Shown here in pieces: positions 47,535 to 57,543 of a DNA stretch of 64,000 nucleotides. Numbering within the stretch: the stretch's first letter is position 1; each line of letters starts with the position of its first letter. The translations under genes were made by a program, and so were the position numbers. The DNA lies in the NCBI RefSeq assembly GCF_014698335.1, contig NZ_JACJSV010000001.1:124001-188000 (forward strand). The letters are read 5' to 3'. This DNA comes from Microcystis viridis FACHB-1342. GTDB lineage: Bacteria; Cyanobacteriota; Cyanobacteriia; Cyanobacteriales; Microcystaceae. Below the pieces are notes generated by a model, which made no database searches, was not told the origin of the DNA, and saw only the letters and a list, made by a program, of their open reading frames with translations.

Positions 47535-47876
47535 TTAGAAATCGCCCCTGATATACTTTTCCGCAATGACTAAAACTTTATTATCCTGGAAATTGAGGAT
47601 AAATGCTTGATCCCCGACATTAAATTGTTCTTCCCCTTCCGTTATCGCTACTATATCGATCAGACTATCTCCGACATTAACTCGTACTTTCCCCTTGCTA
47701 TTTTTGTCGAAGGGGATTTGAACAACTCCAATTAAACCGATGAGAGAGTGATGATCGACAATACTATTTACCTGTTGGTTGCAGCGTCTTAACTTGACTA
47801 AAATTAGGAGTAGAATAGCCAAACTAATACCTACCCCTAAGGAAATTAAAACGATTGTGAGCAGTTGAGCATTCAT
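47535..47876 (-). CDS. NfeD-like membrane protein, flotillin partner
   Basis: A 113-residue protein with one N-terminal hydrophobic helix (LLTIVLISLGVGISLAILLL). The C-terminal OB-fold-like region (LIGLIGVVQIPFDKNSKGKV, GDQAFILNFQDNKVLVIAEK) fits short NfeD proteins that pair with flotillins. It is 28 bp upstream of the flotillin gene on the same strand. NfeD identity is inferred from context and the OB-like pattern. Confidence 0.72.
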   Translation of the reverse strand: MNAQLLTIVLISLGVGISLAILLLILVKLRRCNQQVNSIVDHHSLIGLIGVVQIPFDKNSKGKVRVNVGDSLIDIVAITEGEEQFNVGDQAFILNFQDNKVLVIAEKYIRGDF

Positions 47877-47925
47877 AAGTTTAGTTATTTACCGTTATAG
47901 TTGCCCCCAATCTAATTACCGTTAA

Positions 47926-48492
47926 CTAATTCGAGACTTCGGCCATTTCAATCACGCGATCAGCATTATCTTTGACCAAAAAATTTAAAGGTTTATTGCG
48001 ACGAACTTTATACTTTAAGCGTCGTGATTCCACCCGCATCAGAATTTGTTCTAAACAATCGTGATCAAAACAAACGTGACGATGACGATCCTTATAACCT
48101 GCGGTTGCTCCACCAACGATGTGCAGTTGGGTATTTTTCTTCAACTGATACCATAAACCCTGGGGTTGATCTCCCAAAGAAGGGTTGGCAGTAGTCACAG
48201 CCGGATTACTAGACATATAAAATGGGTCAATCATATTATTGCCCATCGTCTGCTCATAATTGTAATAGTAATGGAGGGGGACATCGGCCGTGGGTAAACT
48301 TAAAAGTCCTTCATAAAACTGTCGGGCTGTCTCCAAATCTGTCACCATGATTGTATGAACTTTTGGGGCGCTAGTTAGAAACATCCACATGGCTAAGGCA
48401 TAAGCGGCCAGAAGCATAACCATAATCCCCTGGGTGGACAGGAGAGTATCAAGGGGTAGAAAAGCGCCGAAGAAAAGATGATTTATCAACAC
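47926..48492 (-). CDS. Membrane-anchored VOC/glyoxalase-like protein
   Basis: A 188-residue protein with an N-terminal hydrophobic helix (GIMVMLLAAYALAMWMFL). A vicinal oxygen chelate half-module follows: VHTIMVTDLETARQFYEGLL, LHIVGGAT and HVCFDHDCLEQILMRV. Whether it binds metal is uncertain. It is not an obvious lactoylglutathione lyase. It lies 49 bp upstream of the NfeD-like gene on the same strand and may share its transcript. Confidence 0.75.
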   Translation of the reverse strand: MLINHLFFGAFLPLDTLLSTQGIMVMLLAAYALAMWMFLTSAPKVHTIMVTDLETARQFYEGLLSLPTADVPLHYYYNYEQTMGNNMIDPFYMSSNPAVTTANPSLGDQPQGLWYQLKKNTQLHIVGGATAGYKDRHRHVCFDHDCLEQILMRVESRRLKYKVRRNKPLNFLVKDNADRVIEMAEVSN

Positions 48493-48724
48493 TGATGTGA
48501 TCCTATTGTCTAAGAATTTCTATCATTCCCTAATTATAATCACGACGCTGAAACTTAAGTTAACAGGGTGGGGAGTGACCAAGTTCCGTACATTTGTATT
48601 AAAATGCTCCCCCTGGGATGAATAAATGATGAGATGATGACATTGGCTACGGAAATATGAGGAATGAGCAGAGATGAAAGCGTATATTGGAAATAGAGCC
48701 GTCCCTAGAAAGTGAGCTACTGTT

Positions 48725-48808
48725 ATGAATTCTTTTGCGCTTCCCGTCTTTCTGCAATCAGGTTTAACCCTACTGGCATTTTTAGTGCTGATTATCCTGA
48801 TGGCTTAA
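48725..48808 (+). CDS. Possible 27-aa membrane peptide
   Basis: ATG at 48725 to TAA at 48806-48808 encodes a peptide with one continuous hydrophobic helix (FLQSGLTLLAFLVLIILMA). Size and composition are like small photosynthetic-complex subunits, but I do not recognise it as PetN, PetL, PsaM, Psb30 or others. There is no strong Shine-Dalgarno sequence. It is the only candidate gene in a 363-bp gap between divergent genes. Confidence 0.4.
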   Translation: MNSFALPVFLQSGLTLLAFLVLIILMA

Positions 48809-48855
48809 ATCTTAATCCGTCTGTGACTTCGATCGAGTAGGAGCCGATCGACAGC

Positions 48856-50016
48856 TCAGACTAGATTTTGATAGACAGTTAGCATCTGTTCAGCGATCGC
48901 TGACCAACTATATTGATTTAAGACTAAATCCCTGGCATTTTTCCCCCTTTGTTGGCGAATTTCAGGATTAGTGATAGCCGTTGCCAAAGTATTAGTTAAA
49001 TCCTCAAGCTGACAAGCTGTCACCCATCCCGCAGCCGCTGCTGCCACCGCAGGATGCAGATCCACCCGGTCTGAGATCACCACAGGAATTCCGGCGGCCA
49101 TAGCTTCGGCAACCGCAATGCCAAAATTTTCATAGTAGGAAGGTAAAACAAATAAATCGGCCCTAGCGAGGAGGCTATTTTTGACTTCTCCGGTGACAAA
49201 TCCGGTAATTGTCGTATTTTTGCCCAATATTGACCGCTCGATCTGATTTTTAATCTGATTTTCGTACTCCCGGTCCTGGGGATTGCTTCCTGCTAAGACA
49301 AAATGAAAATCTAGACCATTTTCTAACAACCTTTCTAAACTGGGCAGCAATAAATCTAGACCTTTTTTCGGATCAAGACGGGACATATAGAGGATGATCG
49401 GTTTATTTTCGGGAAGATCAAAACCCTTTACTGGTAAAGCTTGTGGGTTAAAAAAATCTACCCCTAGGGGGATGACAATATCCTTAGTTTTTATATTAAA
49501 TCTTTTGGCAGTTTGACACTCCTGCTCACTGGTAAAATGAATTGCCGCCGCCACCGCTAAATTGGGTTTTTCCAGAAAATTGGCATATATTTGTTTAAGT
49601 TGCCGTTTTTTTTGCAAATCTGCCGGATCGAGGGTGCCTAGGGGACGGAGAATATAGGGCAGTTGATGATAACGAGCGATCAAAGCCGATATACTGCTCA
49701 CTGGAGAGAATAAAGCATGAATGTGAGCGATATCGTAATCTTTTGCCCTATTAGCCAACCAAGTAAACAGATCAAGGGAAAATTTATAGCGCCGAAAGGG
49801 AGAACAGGGAAAATAATAGATTTGATAGCCATTTTGACTAACAGAGACCCCTAAAGGCACATCTAGGGGTGCTTGTCCCGTGTCACCATTGGAATCGGTG
49901 GTAATAATAGTCACATCTTGGCCCAGTTGGGCCAGGGCTGCTGACAAACCAAGTACCATTTGACTAGGGCCACCGTAAACAAGGGAAATCGAAGGAACAA
50001 TCTGAAGAATTTTCAT
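48856..50016 (-). CDS. Glycosyltransferase family 4 (GT-B)
   Basis: A 386-residue GT-B enzyme. The N-terminal SISLVYGGPSQMVLGLSAALAQLG is the acceptor domain start. The C-terminal donor-binding EX7E region reads ENFGIAVAEAMAAGIPVVIS, with KPIILYMSRLDPKKGLDLLL before it. Likely transfers a sugar to lipopolysaccharide, exopolysaccharide or a lipid; the substrate is not evident. Divergent from the 153-aa membrane gene, whose start is only 4 bp away. Confidence 0.93.
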   Translation of the reverse strand: MKILQIVPSISLVYGGPSQMVLGLSAALAQLGQDVTIITTDSNGDTGQAPLDVPLGVSVSQNGYQIYYFPCSPFRRYKFSLDLFTWLANRAKDYDIAHIHALFSPVSSISALIARYHQLPYILRPLGTLDPADLQKKRQLKQIYANFLEKPNLAVAAAIHFTSEQECQTAKRFNIKTKDIVIPLGVDFFNPQALPVKGFDLPENKPIILYMSRLDPKKGLDLLLPSLERLLENGLDFHFVLAGSNPQDREYENQIKNQIERSILGKNTTITGFVTGEVKNSLLARADLFVLPSYYENFGIAVAEAMAAGIPVVISDRVDLHPAVAAAAAGWVTACQLEDLTNTLATAITNPEIRQQRGKNARDLVLNQYSWSAIAEQMLTVYQNLV

Positions 50017-50020
50017 CTCT

Positions 50021-50482
50021 TTGGTGCAAAGGTCAAGACTTGTTAAAATCGATCAAGCCGTTCGCTCAAATTTACCACTTCTGTGGCTCTCATTTATGGT
50101 AATCGACTTTCTGCCCTTCACTATCAATATTTCTCCGGCCTTTATTGCTGGTAGCTGTCTCTGGTCTTTAGCATTATATTTGGGGTTAGCTGGGGTACGA
50201 AATTGGTTTATAGAAATTTTCTATCGCTGGTTTAATTTTGCCGAGCGTTTCCTCTATACTTCCCTAGAGGAGTTTGAAAAAACTCGCGTCGCCAGGGAAT
50301 CCCAAAATGCTTTTTATGCCTCTATCTTTAGTATTATTCCCTTTCTCATTCTCGGCGGTTTCTCCGATTGGTTAATTGAGATTAGTTTAGGAAAAAGTTG
50401 GCCGATTAGTGTCGGTATTCTCGCCTGTGTTGCCTCTGGTGTCTATGAATTAGGAAGACAGGACGGCAGCGGCAATCAGTAA
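50021..50482 (+). CDS. Membrane protein of unknown function (153 aa)
   Basis: Two to four hydrophobic segments (LPLLWLSFMVIDFLPFTI, IAGSCLWSLALYLGLAG, YASIFSIIPFLILGGFSDWL, WPISVGILACVASGVYELG). No recognised domain. The initiation codon is uncertain: TTG at 50021 or GTG at 50024, both within a few bases of the divergent glycosyltransferase start, so an internal start (ATG near 50096) is possible. Confidence 0.65.
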   Translation: MVQRSRLVKIDQAVRSNLPLLWLSFMVIDFLPFTINISPAFIAGSCLWSLALYLGLAGVRNWFIEIFYRWFNFAERFLYTSLEEFEKTRVARESQNAFYASIFSIIPFLILGGFSDWLIEISLGKSWPISVGILACVASGVYELGRQDGSGNQ

Positions 50483-50563
50483 ATTAAGCTGTTAACCATC
50501 TCAATTATTACTTAGGACTGCACGGGAGTGGCAAGTGAGTCGATTTTAACCCTTGACTAGCGC

Positions 50564-51334
50564 TCAATCTTTTCCTTCCAGACGATTTTTATGTTTATTA
50601 AGAGTCTTTTGCAGTAAATTCAAAACCTCATTGGCAATCTCAATAACTTCATGGGTTCCAAAACCGGCCTGAGTTAATTCTTTAAAAAAAGCCTTAGCGA
50701 CAATTTTGGCTAATTTCGGGGGATAAGGATGGACAGCGATCGAATGTTCGGACTGAATTTCTGCTATTTCTCTAGTCACTGCCATGGCCACAAAACGAGA
50801 TTTTAATATCCCTTGCAAATGAAAAATTTGCAGGGATTGGGCAGCCTGTTGAGCGAATAACTGCAAGATTTCTAAATCTAATGGTTCAAAATGTTTTTTG
50901 TCTAGGGGAAAACTGAGATTAATTACTCCAATTATCTGCTGATTGAGGATAATCGGTGCGGCTATAAAACTATTATTATTTGCTCTTTTGGGATAAGGGG
51001 CTGCACTGGCAAATGATGATCGAGTTATATCCTTAATTAGTAAAGGTTTCCCTGTGGCCGCTACATTGTCGGCAATAGCTTGATCAAGTTTAATTATTTC
51101 TTGATCAGCTAAAGGTGATAGCTCATCATAATGGGCAAAAACTTCTAGATAATCGGTAATTTCCCCTTTTAATTCCTGTGGAGAGCTTAACAGGATTAAA
51201 CAGCGCCGCGCTCGCAATTGATGAGCGCTCATACTAGCTATTTTCCGAAAAATATCTTCAAGATTTTCCTCAACATTCAAGACAAGAGCCAGAGCCGTTA
51301 ATTTGGGGTTAAAATTATCCATGTATTCAATCAT
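50564..51334 (-). CDS. GAF-domain protein
   Basis: A 256-residue protein with a single GAF domain: MSAHQLRARRCLILLSSPQE, then SFIAAPIILNQQIIGVINLSF and LEILQLFAQQAAQSLQI. No chromophore Cys-His motif or output domain is visible. The C-terminus is a helical tail. A ligand or redox sensor is plausible; partner unknown. Confidence 0.85.
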   Translation of the reverse strand: MIEYMDNFNPKLTALALVLNVEENLEDIFRKIASMSAHQLRARRCLILLSSPQELKGEITDYLEVFAHYDELSPLADQEIIKLDQAIADNVAATGKPLLIKDITRSSFASAAPYPKRANNNSFIAAPIILNQQIIGVINLSFPLDKKHFEPLDLEILQLFAQQAAQSLQIFHLQGILKSRFVAMAVTREIAEIQSEHSIAVHPYPPKLAKIVAKAFFKELTQAGFGTHEVIEIANEVLNLLQKTLNKHKNRLEGKD

Positions 51335-51560
51335 TTATTCAGTCCGAGTTTAGGCTTTTAGGGTAAGGGTGACATTCCCCATCTCCCTGTTTATCTGAGT
51401 CTATAGCGTGCCATAGCATCTGATCGAGGGGCTTTTTTACTCGCTAACTGATCTATTGTAGATGTAGCCAAAACTTCTGTCTGTCTCTTGTTTTTTGTCT
51501 TCCCTCTAGCTACTCTGAGATCTAGTAGGTCAGAGGAGTTTAACCTGACTGGAGTGAAAG

Positions 51561-53087
51561 ATGGTGCGTTTTCTCTGGGCAATTTTGGCCGGTGTGGGGA
51601 TGGGGTTAACAGTAGCGCCAGTTTCTTGGTGGTTACTCGCTTGGATTTCTCTCGTCCCCCTGTGGATTATTGTGAGATTAGGGGAAAAATCCCTAAAAAA
51701 ACAGCTTTTATACGGTTTTGGCTGGGGTTTTGCCTACCATGGCCTCGCTTTATTCTGGATCACGGGAATTCACCCGATGACGTGGATGGGTGTCCCCTGG
51801 TTAGCGAGTTTGTCAATTGCTCTGTTTTGTTGGTTGTTTATCACTTTTTGGGGAACTGCGATCGTGCTAACTTGGACGTTAGTCATGTTTTATGTCAACA
51901 AAAGTGTTAATCAGTCATCTTTTCGCGATGCTCTCCTACGGGTTTTCATCGGCACTGCCCTCTGGTGTGGGTTAGAATCTCTCTGGAGTCAATCCCCTCT
52001 CTGGTGGACTACCCTTGCTTATAGTCAAAGTCCCCATAATTTATTGATTCTGCAATTGGGCAAATTATCGGGTTTTACGACGGTAACGGCGGCAATTGTG
52101 GCAGTTAACGGTTTAATTGCCGAAAGCTTGCTCCTAATCCGTCAATCGCGGCAAAATCTCGCTTTTCTCTCTTTACCCCTCCTCATTTGTTTTAGCCTCC
52201 ATCTCTGGGGATGGAACACATACCATAAACCGATCGAAAAGTCAAGGGATTTAGGGATAAAAATTGGCGTAATTCAGGGCAATATTCCCAACACAATTAA
52301 ACTTTCGCCCCTAGGATTTCAAAAGGCGATCGAAGGTTACACTTCTGGTTATCAAATTCTCGCCGATCAAGGAGTAGATGCCGTCTTAACTCCTGAAACC
52401 GCTTTACCCTATTATTGGGAGAACTTAGTCAATAATAGCTCGATTTATTCGGCAATTTTAGCCAAAAAAACGCCGATCTGGTTGGGTGCATTCGGCAAGG
52501 TGGACAAGGGTTATAACAATAGTCTCTTGACCATTGATGGCGAGGGACAGGTGATTAGTCGGTATGATAAAGTAATTCTCGTGCCTTTAGGCGAATACGT
52601 TCCTTTTCAGGAAATTTTGGGCGGAATTGTTGATCGCCTTTCTCCCTTGCAAGCGCACTTAATCCCGGGAGATCCCGATCAAATTATTAACAGTCCTTTC
52701 GGTAAAATAATTGTGGGCATTTGTTACGAATCGGCTTTTTCCGAACATTTTCGCCGTCAAACTGCTAGGGGAGGCGAATTTATTATTACTGCTTCTAATA
52801 ACGCCCATTATAGCCACGCCATGCCCGCTCAACACCATGCTCAGGATACCATGCGAGCGATCGAAACCGATCGATGGATGGCCCGGGCCACCAATACAGG
52901 TTATTCTGCTTTTGTCGATCCCCACGGTAATCACCTTTGGCTATCGGATTTGGATAAATATCAAATTCATAGCGAAACAATTTATCGACGGGATACGAGG
53001 ACTTTATATGTGCGCTGGGGAGATTGGTTAACTAAAGTTTTAATTATTACTGCCGGACTAGCTTGGCTCTGGAGAGCTTGGGATTAA
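51561..53087 (+). CDS. lnt: Apolipoprotein N-acyltransferase
   Basis: N-acylates lipoproteins at the cytoplasmic membrane. The N-terminal half has several hydrophobic helices. The C-terminal nitrilase-like domain has the catalytic Glu in VLTPETALPYYW, the Lys in YDKVILVPLGEYVPF and the Cys in VGICYES. GGAG eight bases before the ATG supports the start. 508 residues is the usual length. Confidence 0.95.
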   Translation: MVRFLWAILAGVGMGLTVAPVSWWLLAWISLVPLWIIVRLGEKSLKKQLLYGFGWGFAYHGLALFWITGIHPMTWMGVPWLASLSIALFCWLFITFWGTAIVLTWTLVMFYVNKSVNQSSFRDALLRVFIGTALWCGLESLWSQSPLWWTTLAYSQSPHNLLILQLGKLSGFTTVTAAIVAVNGLIAESLLLIRQSRQNLAFLSLPLLICFSLHLWGWNTYHKPIEKSRDLGIKIGVIQGNIPNTIKLSPLGFQKAIEGYTSGYQILADQGVDAVLTPETALPYYWENLVNNSSIYSAILAKKTPIWLGAFGKVDKGYNNSLLTIDGEGQVISRYDKVILVPLGEYVPFQEILGGIVDRLSPLQAHLIPGDPDQIINSPFGKIIVGICYESAFSEHFRRQTARGGEFIITASNNAHYSHAMPAQHHAQDTMRAIETDRWMARATNTGYSAFVDPHGNHLWLSDLDKYQIHSETIYRRDTRTLYVRWGDWLTKVLIITAGLAWLWRAWD

Positions 53088-53147
53088 GGTGAAAGTGCTA
53101 TACTTTTTCGTGAATAAACTGTATAAATAACCTAAGTTTTTGCTGCA

Positions 53148-53390
53148 ATGAAAGAGCAATTTGTCAAGTGGTTGAATAGAATCTTAATATTTGATGTGTT
53201 TTTAGTGATAGCGGGTTTTCTCTGGTTTGCCGTGGCTGTTATCGGTGAATCCACGGGAATTCCTCTAGGATTTAAACTTTTTCAGCGTCTTTGGCTGCCC
53301 CTATTCAATCCTGCTATTAGTATTTTAATTGCGGGGGCGATTTTAAGCTGGGCAATTAATAAAATACAAGAACGCTTGTCCCCTAAATAG
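53148..53390 (+). CDS. Small two-span membrane protein (80 aa)
   Basis: Two hydrophobic helices (FLVIAGFLWFAVAVIG and FNPAISILIAGAILSWAI) with a polar C-terminal tail. No recognised family. It follows lnt by 60 bp and may be co-transcribed. Confidence 0.65.
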   Translation: MKEQFVKWLNRILIFDVFLVIAGFLWFAVAVIGESTGIPLGFKLFQRLWLPLFNPAISILIAGAILSWAINKIQERLSPK

Positions 53391-53403
53391 GGTTTGCTTA
53401 ATT

Positions 53404-53436
53404 CAGTTATCAGTTATCAGTTATCAGTTATCAGTT
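53404..53436. repeat. Heptad repeat (CAGTTAT)x4.7
   Basis: Tandem CAGTTAT units in the gap between the 80-aa gene and convergent recQ, preceded by TAGGGTTTGCTTAATT, similar to a MITE end. Confidence 0.88.
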
Positions 53437-53484
53437 CACTGTTTACTGAAAAAACTCCCCTACTTCCCCGCTCTCCTATAGTTT

Positions 53485-55590
53485 TTAAAGTCGTCTTTGC
53501 CAAGCAACAACTAATTTAATTTCCTCATAACTATAATTATCTCCCAGATTTTCTTTGAGAGTTTTCAGGGATTGATCGCCAACTTTTTTAATTGCTAAAC
53601 GAATATATTCCTGTTTATTCTTAGGAACTAACTGATTAATATCAATTTCGTAACCAGCTTCCAGCAATTTAGCTAAATGTTCATAGATGGTTGAGACTTT
53701 TAAGCTTCTTTTGCGAGCGATTTCTTCCGCGTTCAAACCATCTTGATAGTATTGGAGAGTGAGGAATTGAGTAGAGGGAAGACTATCCTGACAAAAATCA
53801 TTAATTGCCGCTATAAATATATCCCCATACTGTTGAACTTTGCTTTGTACTACTCCAGAAATTTGACGAAACTGCTCTAAACTCCGGGGTTTTGATTGGG
53901 CCATCAAACGCAGACTAGAATCATGGAAAATAACGTAGGGAGGAACCCCTTGACTATCAGCAATTTTTTTCCGCAGTTGTCGCAAGCGATCGAATAATAA
54001 ATCACTTTCCATCGTATTGGGATTGTCGTCTCCCAAGATTGGACCGTTAGCTTTTTGGGGGACGGCAATAAACACGGAACGCTGTTTCCGCATCACTTCC
54101 CAACTATGTTGATTAAGTTTCAAGATTCTAAAATTGTCTTCTGTTTCTATCAGTAGATTTTGCTGGACAAGGGAACGACTTAAACGTTTCCACTCCCCGA
54201 GAGTTTTATCCTTACCGATGCCATAAGTAGATAATAAGTGATGTTGATATTGGGTGATTTTTTCACCTTTTCCTCCCCTAAGTACGTTGATTATGTGCAT
54301 CATACCGAATTTTTGTCCCGTCCGCGCCACACAGGATAAAAATTTTTGTGCTTCGATTGTCCAATCCTCAGAATTGTTCCCATTCCGACAGTTATCACAG
54401 TTACCACAGTTACCCGCAAAACTTTCTCCAAAGTAGCCTAGTACGCTTGATCTTCTACATTCAGTCCCTTCAGCATAATCTAACACCTGTCGCAATTGTT
54501 GACGAGCTTTCTGTTGTTCATTTTGCTCAGTTTTTTGGTTAATAAAATACTCAATTTTTCTGGCATCGGCAAAGCTAAAAAAGAGGGTACATTTAGCCGG
54601 TTCGCCGTCCCTACCCGCACGGCCCGATTCTTGATAATATCCCTCTAAATTGCGAGGTAAATCATAATGAACGACAAAGCGCACATCTGGTTTATTAATC
54701 CCCATACCGAAGGCAATTGTCGCCACCATAATCTGCACATCATCCCGAATAAAACGGGTTTGATTTTCGCTTCTTTCCTGATCGTTCATACCGGCGTGAT
54801 AGGGTAGGGCATTAATACCATCTTTTTGTAACTGTTCGGCAACTTGATCGACGGTTTTGCGGCTGATACAATAAACAATGCCAGACCCTTTTTTTCCTTT
54901 AATATATTGATACAATTGCTGATAAGATTTACTGGTTTTAGGTTGAACTTCATAATAAAGATTAGGACGATTAAAACTAGCAATATGAATGGAAGCATCT
55001 CGCAATCCTAATTGTTGAATAATATCTTCCCTAACCTGTTGGGTAGCGGTGGCAGTTAAAGCCAGAATTGGCACGGAGGGAAAGCGTTGACGGACTTGTT
55101 TAATTTGTCGATATTCAGGGCGAAAATCATGACCCCAATCGGAGACACAGTGAGCTTCATCCACCGCTAAACAGGCTAAACCGAGGTAATTATCAATAAC
55201 AGCTAAAAAGTCTAAAAAACTAGGCGATAATAATCTTTCTGGGGCGACATATAACAGTTTAATTTTTCCTTGCAGGATTAAAGATTCTCTGTCTCTGACT
55301 TGTTTCGCGTTCAAAGTGCTATTGAGAAATGTTGCCCCGATGCCATTATCAGCTAAAGCAGTTACCTGATCCTGCATTAAAGCAATTAGGGGAGAAACCA
55401 CCACTGTCACCCCTTTTTTGATTAAAGCAGGTAGCTGAAAACAGAGAGATTTACCGCCTCCGGTGGGCATAATTACTAATAAATCCTGATCATTTAAAGC
55501 AGCCTCAATTATTTGGCGTTGATTCGGTCGAAATTGATCGTAGCCAAAGTGATGTTTTAAGACTTTTTCTAAAGAGTCAATTGCAGCCAT
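53485..55590 (-). CDS. recQ: ATP-dependent DNA helicase RecQ
   Basis: A superfamily 2 helicase. Motif I is MPTGGGKSLCF, motif II AVDEAHCVSDWGHDF and motif VI YQESGRAGRDGEPA. A RQC-type zinc site (CRRSSVLGYFGESF, CGNCDNC) and an HRDC domain (LFDRLRQLRKKIADSQGVPP) follow. A C-terminal helix-turn-helix (GLNAEEIARKRSLKVSTIYEHL) completes the bacterial form. 701 residues is within the usual range. Confidence 0.96.
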   Translation of the reverse strand: MAAIDSLEKVLKHHFGYDQFRPNQRQIIEAALNDQDLLVIMPTGGGKSLCFQLPALIKKGVTVVVSPLIALMQDQVTALADNGIGATFLNSTLNAKQVRDRESLILQGKIKLLYVAPERLLSPSFLDFLAVIDNYLGLACLAVDEAHCVSDWGHDFRPEYRQIKQVRQRFPSVPILALTATATQQVREDIIQQLGLRDASIHIASFNRPNLYYEVQPKTSKSYQQLYQYIKGKKGSGIVYCISRKTVDQVAEQLQKDGINALPYHAGMNDQERSENQTRFIRDDVQIMVATIAFGMGINKPDVRFVVHYDLPRNLEGYYQESGRAGRDGEPAKCTLFFSFADARKIEYFINQKTEQNEQQKARQQLRQVLDYAEGTECRRSSVLGYFGESFAGNCGNCDNCRNGNNSEDWTIEAQKFLSCVARTGQKFGMMHIINVLRGGKGEKITQYQHHLLSTYGIGKDKTLGEWKRLSRSLVQQNLLIETEDNFRILKLNQHSWEVMRKQRSVFIAVPQKANGPILGDDNPNTMESDLLFDRLRQLRKKIADSQGVPPYVIFHDSSLRLMAQSKPRSLEQFRQISGVVQSKVQQYGDIFIAAINDFCQDSLPSTQFLTLQYYQDGLNAEEIARKRSLKVSTIYEHLAKLLEAGYEIDINQLVPKNKQEYIRLAIKKVGDQSLKTLKENLGDNYSYEEIKLVVAWQRRL

Positions 55591-55698
55591 TGAGCAAGGG
55601 GAAAAATATTTTTATAGTAGTTATTTTAGGGTTAGGGATTTAAGTAGTCAGTGATCGGTAATCGGTAAAAAGAAAGCTGATAGCCAAAACAACTAACC

Positions 55699-56310
55699 TT
55701 AAGATTGTCTCACCTGATCGGGAACACCCACAAAGGAGAGATTAGCTAATTTTTTCAGATTTTGACAGCGCAATAACTCATTAAAATTGAGACTCGATCG
55801 CCCCTCAATTTCAGCTATAGTCTCAATAGCCGATAATAAACTTTTAGCGGCCTCGGTTTCCGTGTAACCGCGTCTAACGGCCACTTTTAGGGCTGCCTCA
55901 TCCGCGTCTAATTCCCGTTGGGGGCTGCGTTTTTCCCGCCAAATCCGGTTAATTGCCAAGGCAGTTAAACCCCCCGCCACTGCCATACCGACGGCATCGG
56001 TTTGTAGGGTTTCCACGGTTAAACCGATCATACCAGCCAGAGCAATTACTCGATCGAGATCGGGTTTAAACCATTTTACTGCCGTTAAAACACAGACAGC
56101 CCTTAACAAGACTAAATCCCGTTGGGATCTTGATAATTGCCGCCAGAGGTCAAAATTAATTGGAATCGGTCTGACCCCTCTTTGCCAGGGTAGGGGAAAA
56201 TTAGTTTCGATTACCTTGCTGCTTTCGGGTTTGCTGACAATGCGCGTCATCATCCGTCCCGAAGCAGGCATGAGGTCTAGTAAATGACTAATCTCGTTGT
56301 CTTGGTTCAT
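55699..56310 (-). CDS. DUF3318-type conserved cyanobacterial protein
   Basis: A 203-residue protein that begins HLLDLMPASGRMMTRIVSKP and carries the motifs ETNFPLPWQRGVRPIPINFD and SRSQRDLVLLRAVC. A weak hydrophobic stretch (MIGLTVETLQTDAVGMAVAGGL) suggests membrane association. Function unknown. The family call is from memory of the N-terminal motif and should be confirmed. Confidence 0.7.
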   Translation of the reverse strand: MNQDNEISHLLDLMPASGRMMTRIVSKPESSKVIETNFPLPWQRGVRPIPINFDLWRQLSRSQRDLVLLRAVCVLTAVKWFKPDLDRVIALAGMIGLTVETLQTDAVGMAVAGGLTALAINRIWREKRSPQRELDADEAALKVAVRRGYTETEAAKSLLSAIETIAEIEGRSSLNFNELLRCQNLKKLANLSFVGVPDQVRQS

Positions 56311-56721
56311 CGATCGCCGGCCAATAGTCTTCGATCATTGAGTATAATCGCTTTCTGAGTTAATATCTCTTTTCCGACAATTTTCTCAACAAAACCGCGT
56401 GAGTACCTACCGTTCGGCTTTGAGGGATTCGATGCCCCGAAAATCGCCAATAAATTCCTGCATCTTCCTCAAAATCCTCATGTTTTGATTATTATTGAGG
56501 GGATGAAACCAGTCCTGACCGGATCTTGCCAACTCCAGGTAAAACCCGAACCGGTGGCCGCTATCGAGGCGACACTGAAGGCGTTTGCGGAAGCTTGGGA
56601 GTAGGTTAACGGGACGGTGAAGCCGAACCTGATGAACGAACTGGCGATACAGTCGCTACTTTCTACGTTCTGAAAATTAGTTAATTGACCAGATGAAAAT
56701 AATCGGTAAAACCCCATACCT
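56311..56721. other. Gap with possible decayed coding fragment and MITE right end
   Basis: A frame without start codon (56391-56604) reads PREYLPFGFEGFDAPKIANK then LHLPQNPHVLIIIEGMKPV and ends AFAEAWE. It is codon-like but not identifiable. At ~56700-56735 the sequence ATCGGTAAAACCCCA...CAGCAAACCCTAA matches the right part of the MITE at 14152. Confidence 0.4.
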
Positions 56722-57492
56722 TCAGCAAACCCTAATTAAAGAAATAGTTAAATCCTGATAAAAATCCTCTTGTTTTAACTCCACTTTTGATTGAGAAGCC
56801 AGTAAAAGTAAAGCCCAAAAAATCGCCACCTTTTCCTGTGTTGCCGAGTGACTAGAGGGTTTTTCCGCTTGCCATAAATCTAATAAATACTCAAACTCTA
56901 TCTCATTTTTCTCTAATTGAAAAAACTTTCTCTGCAAAAAAAAGTCCAGTTCCGCTGCCAATTCCGTCAGGTTTTCTTGGTGGGCCAATTCCGTGATAAT
57001 TTGTACCGCTTCCCGTCGGGATTGAGGCCGGGGTTTCGGGACAACTACAGGCAGTTTCGGTAAAGCTTCAATCTCTAGGGCAATCTGTTGTAATTGAGTG
57101 ATTAACTCCTGCAAAGTTACCCGTCTTTTTCGCGGTGGTGGGGCAGCAGTACGACGGCGAATATGATTTTCTAGATAACGGGGTAAAGTTCTTAATTCCC
57201 GTTCTAAGTCGCTAATTTCCTCATCTATCAGACTTTCTTCTTGCTGGTCTAAAGACAATCTTTCTAGGGTATCAGCCTTAAATAAAACTAACATAGAAGC
57301 CCATAAAAAAGCCTGTCCCGATTGGGGTAAATTAGCTTGGGCCATGGCTAAATCTAGATCATTTAATAACCCCAATTCTGCCAAAAAGCGATCGATCACA
57401 TCAATAACCTGCACATCCCAGGGGTCAATTTCTCCCTGTTCCGCCATTTCTAAAAGAGAGGCGATCGCATCACTGGCCGAGGTGATAGTCAT
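56722..57492 (-). CDS. scpA: Segregation and condensation protein A (ScpA)
   Basis: A 256-residue kleisin. The N-terminal SLLEMAEQGEIDPWDVQVIDVIDRFL is the ScpA start. A middle Pro/Arg region (AAPPPRKRRVTLQELITQL) and a C-terminal winged-helix-like EKVAIFWALLLLASQSKVEL follow. It pairs with SMC and ScpB to form condensin. ScpB is not in this window. Confidence 0.9.
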   Translation of the reverse strand: MTITSASDAIASLLEMAEQGEIDPWDVQVIDVIDRFLAELGLLNDLDLAMAQANLPQSGQAFLWASMLVLFKADTLERLSLDQQEESLIDEEISDLERELRTLPRYLENHIRRRTAAPPPRKRRVTLQELITQLQQIALEIEALPKLPVVVPKPRPQSRREAVQIITELAHQENLTELAAELDFFLQRKFFQLEKNEIEFEYLLDLWQAEKPSSHSATQEKVAIFWALLLLASQSKVELKQEDFYQDLTISLIRVC

Positions 57493-57543
57493 GATTGTAG
57501 AATCTTGTAGGATCTCAAAGGATAGAATTTAGCAAGCAAAACC

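Noticed and set aside
56391-56604. Start-less open frame resembling a conserved protein piece
   Set aside because: The sequence is codon-like, but no motif let me assign a family and there is no start codon; kept only as a note in the gap entry.
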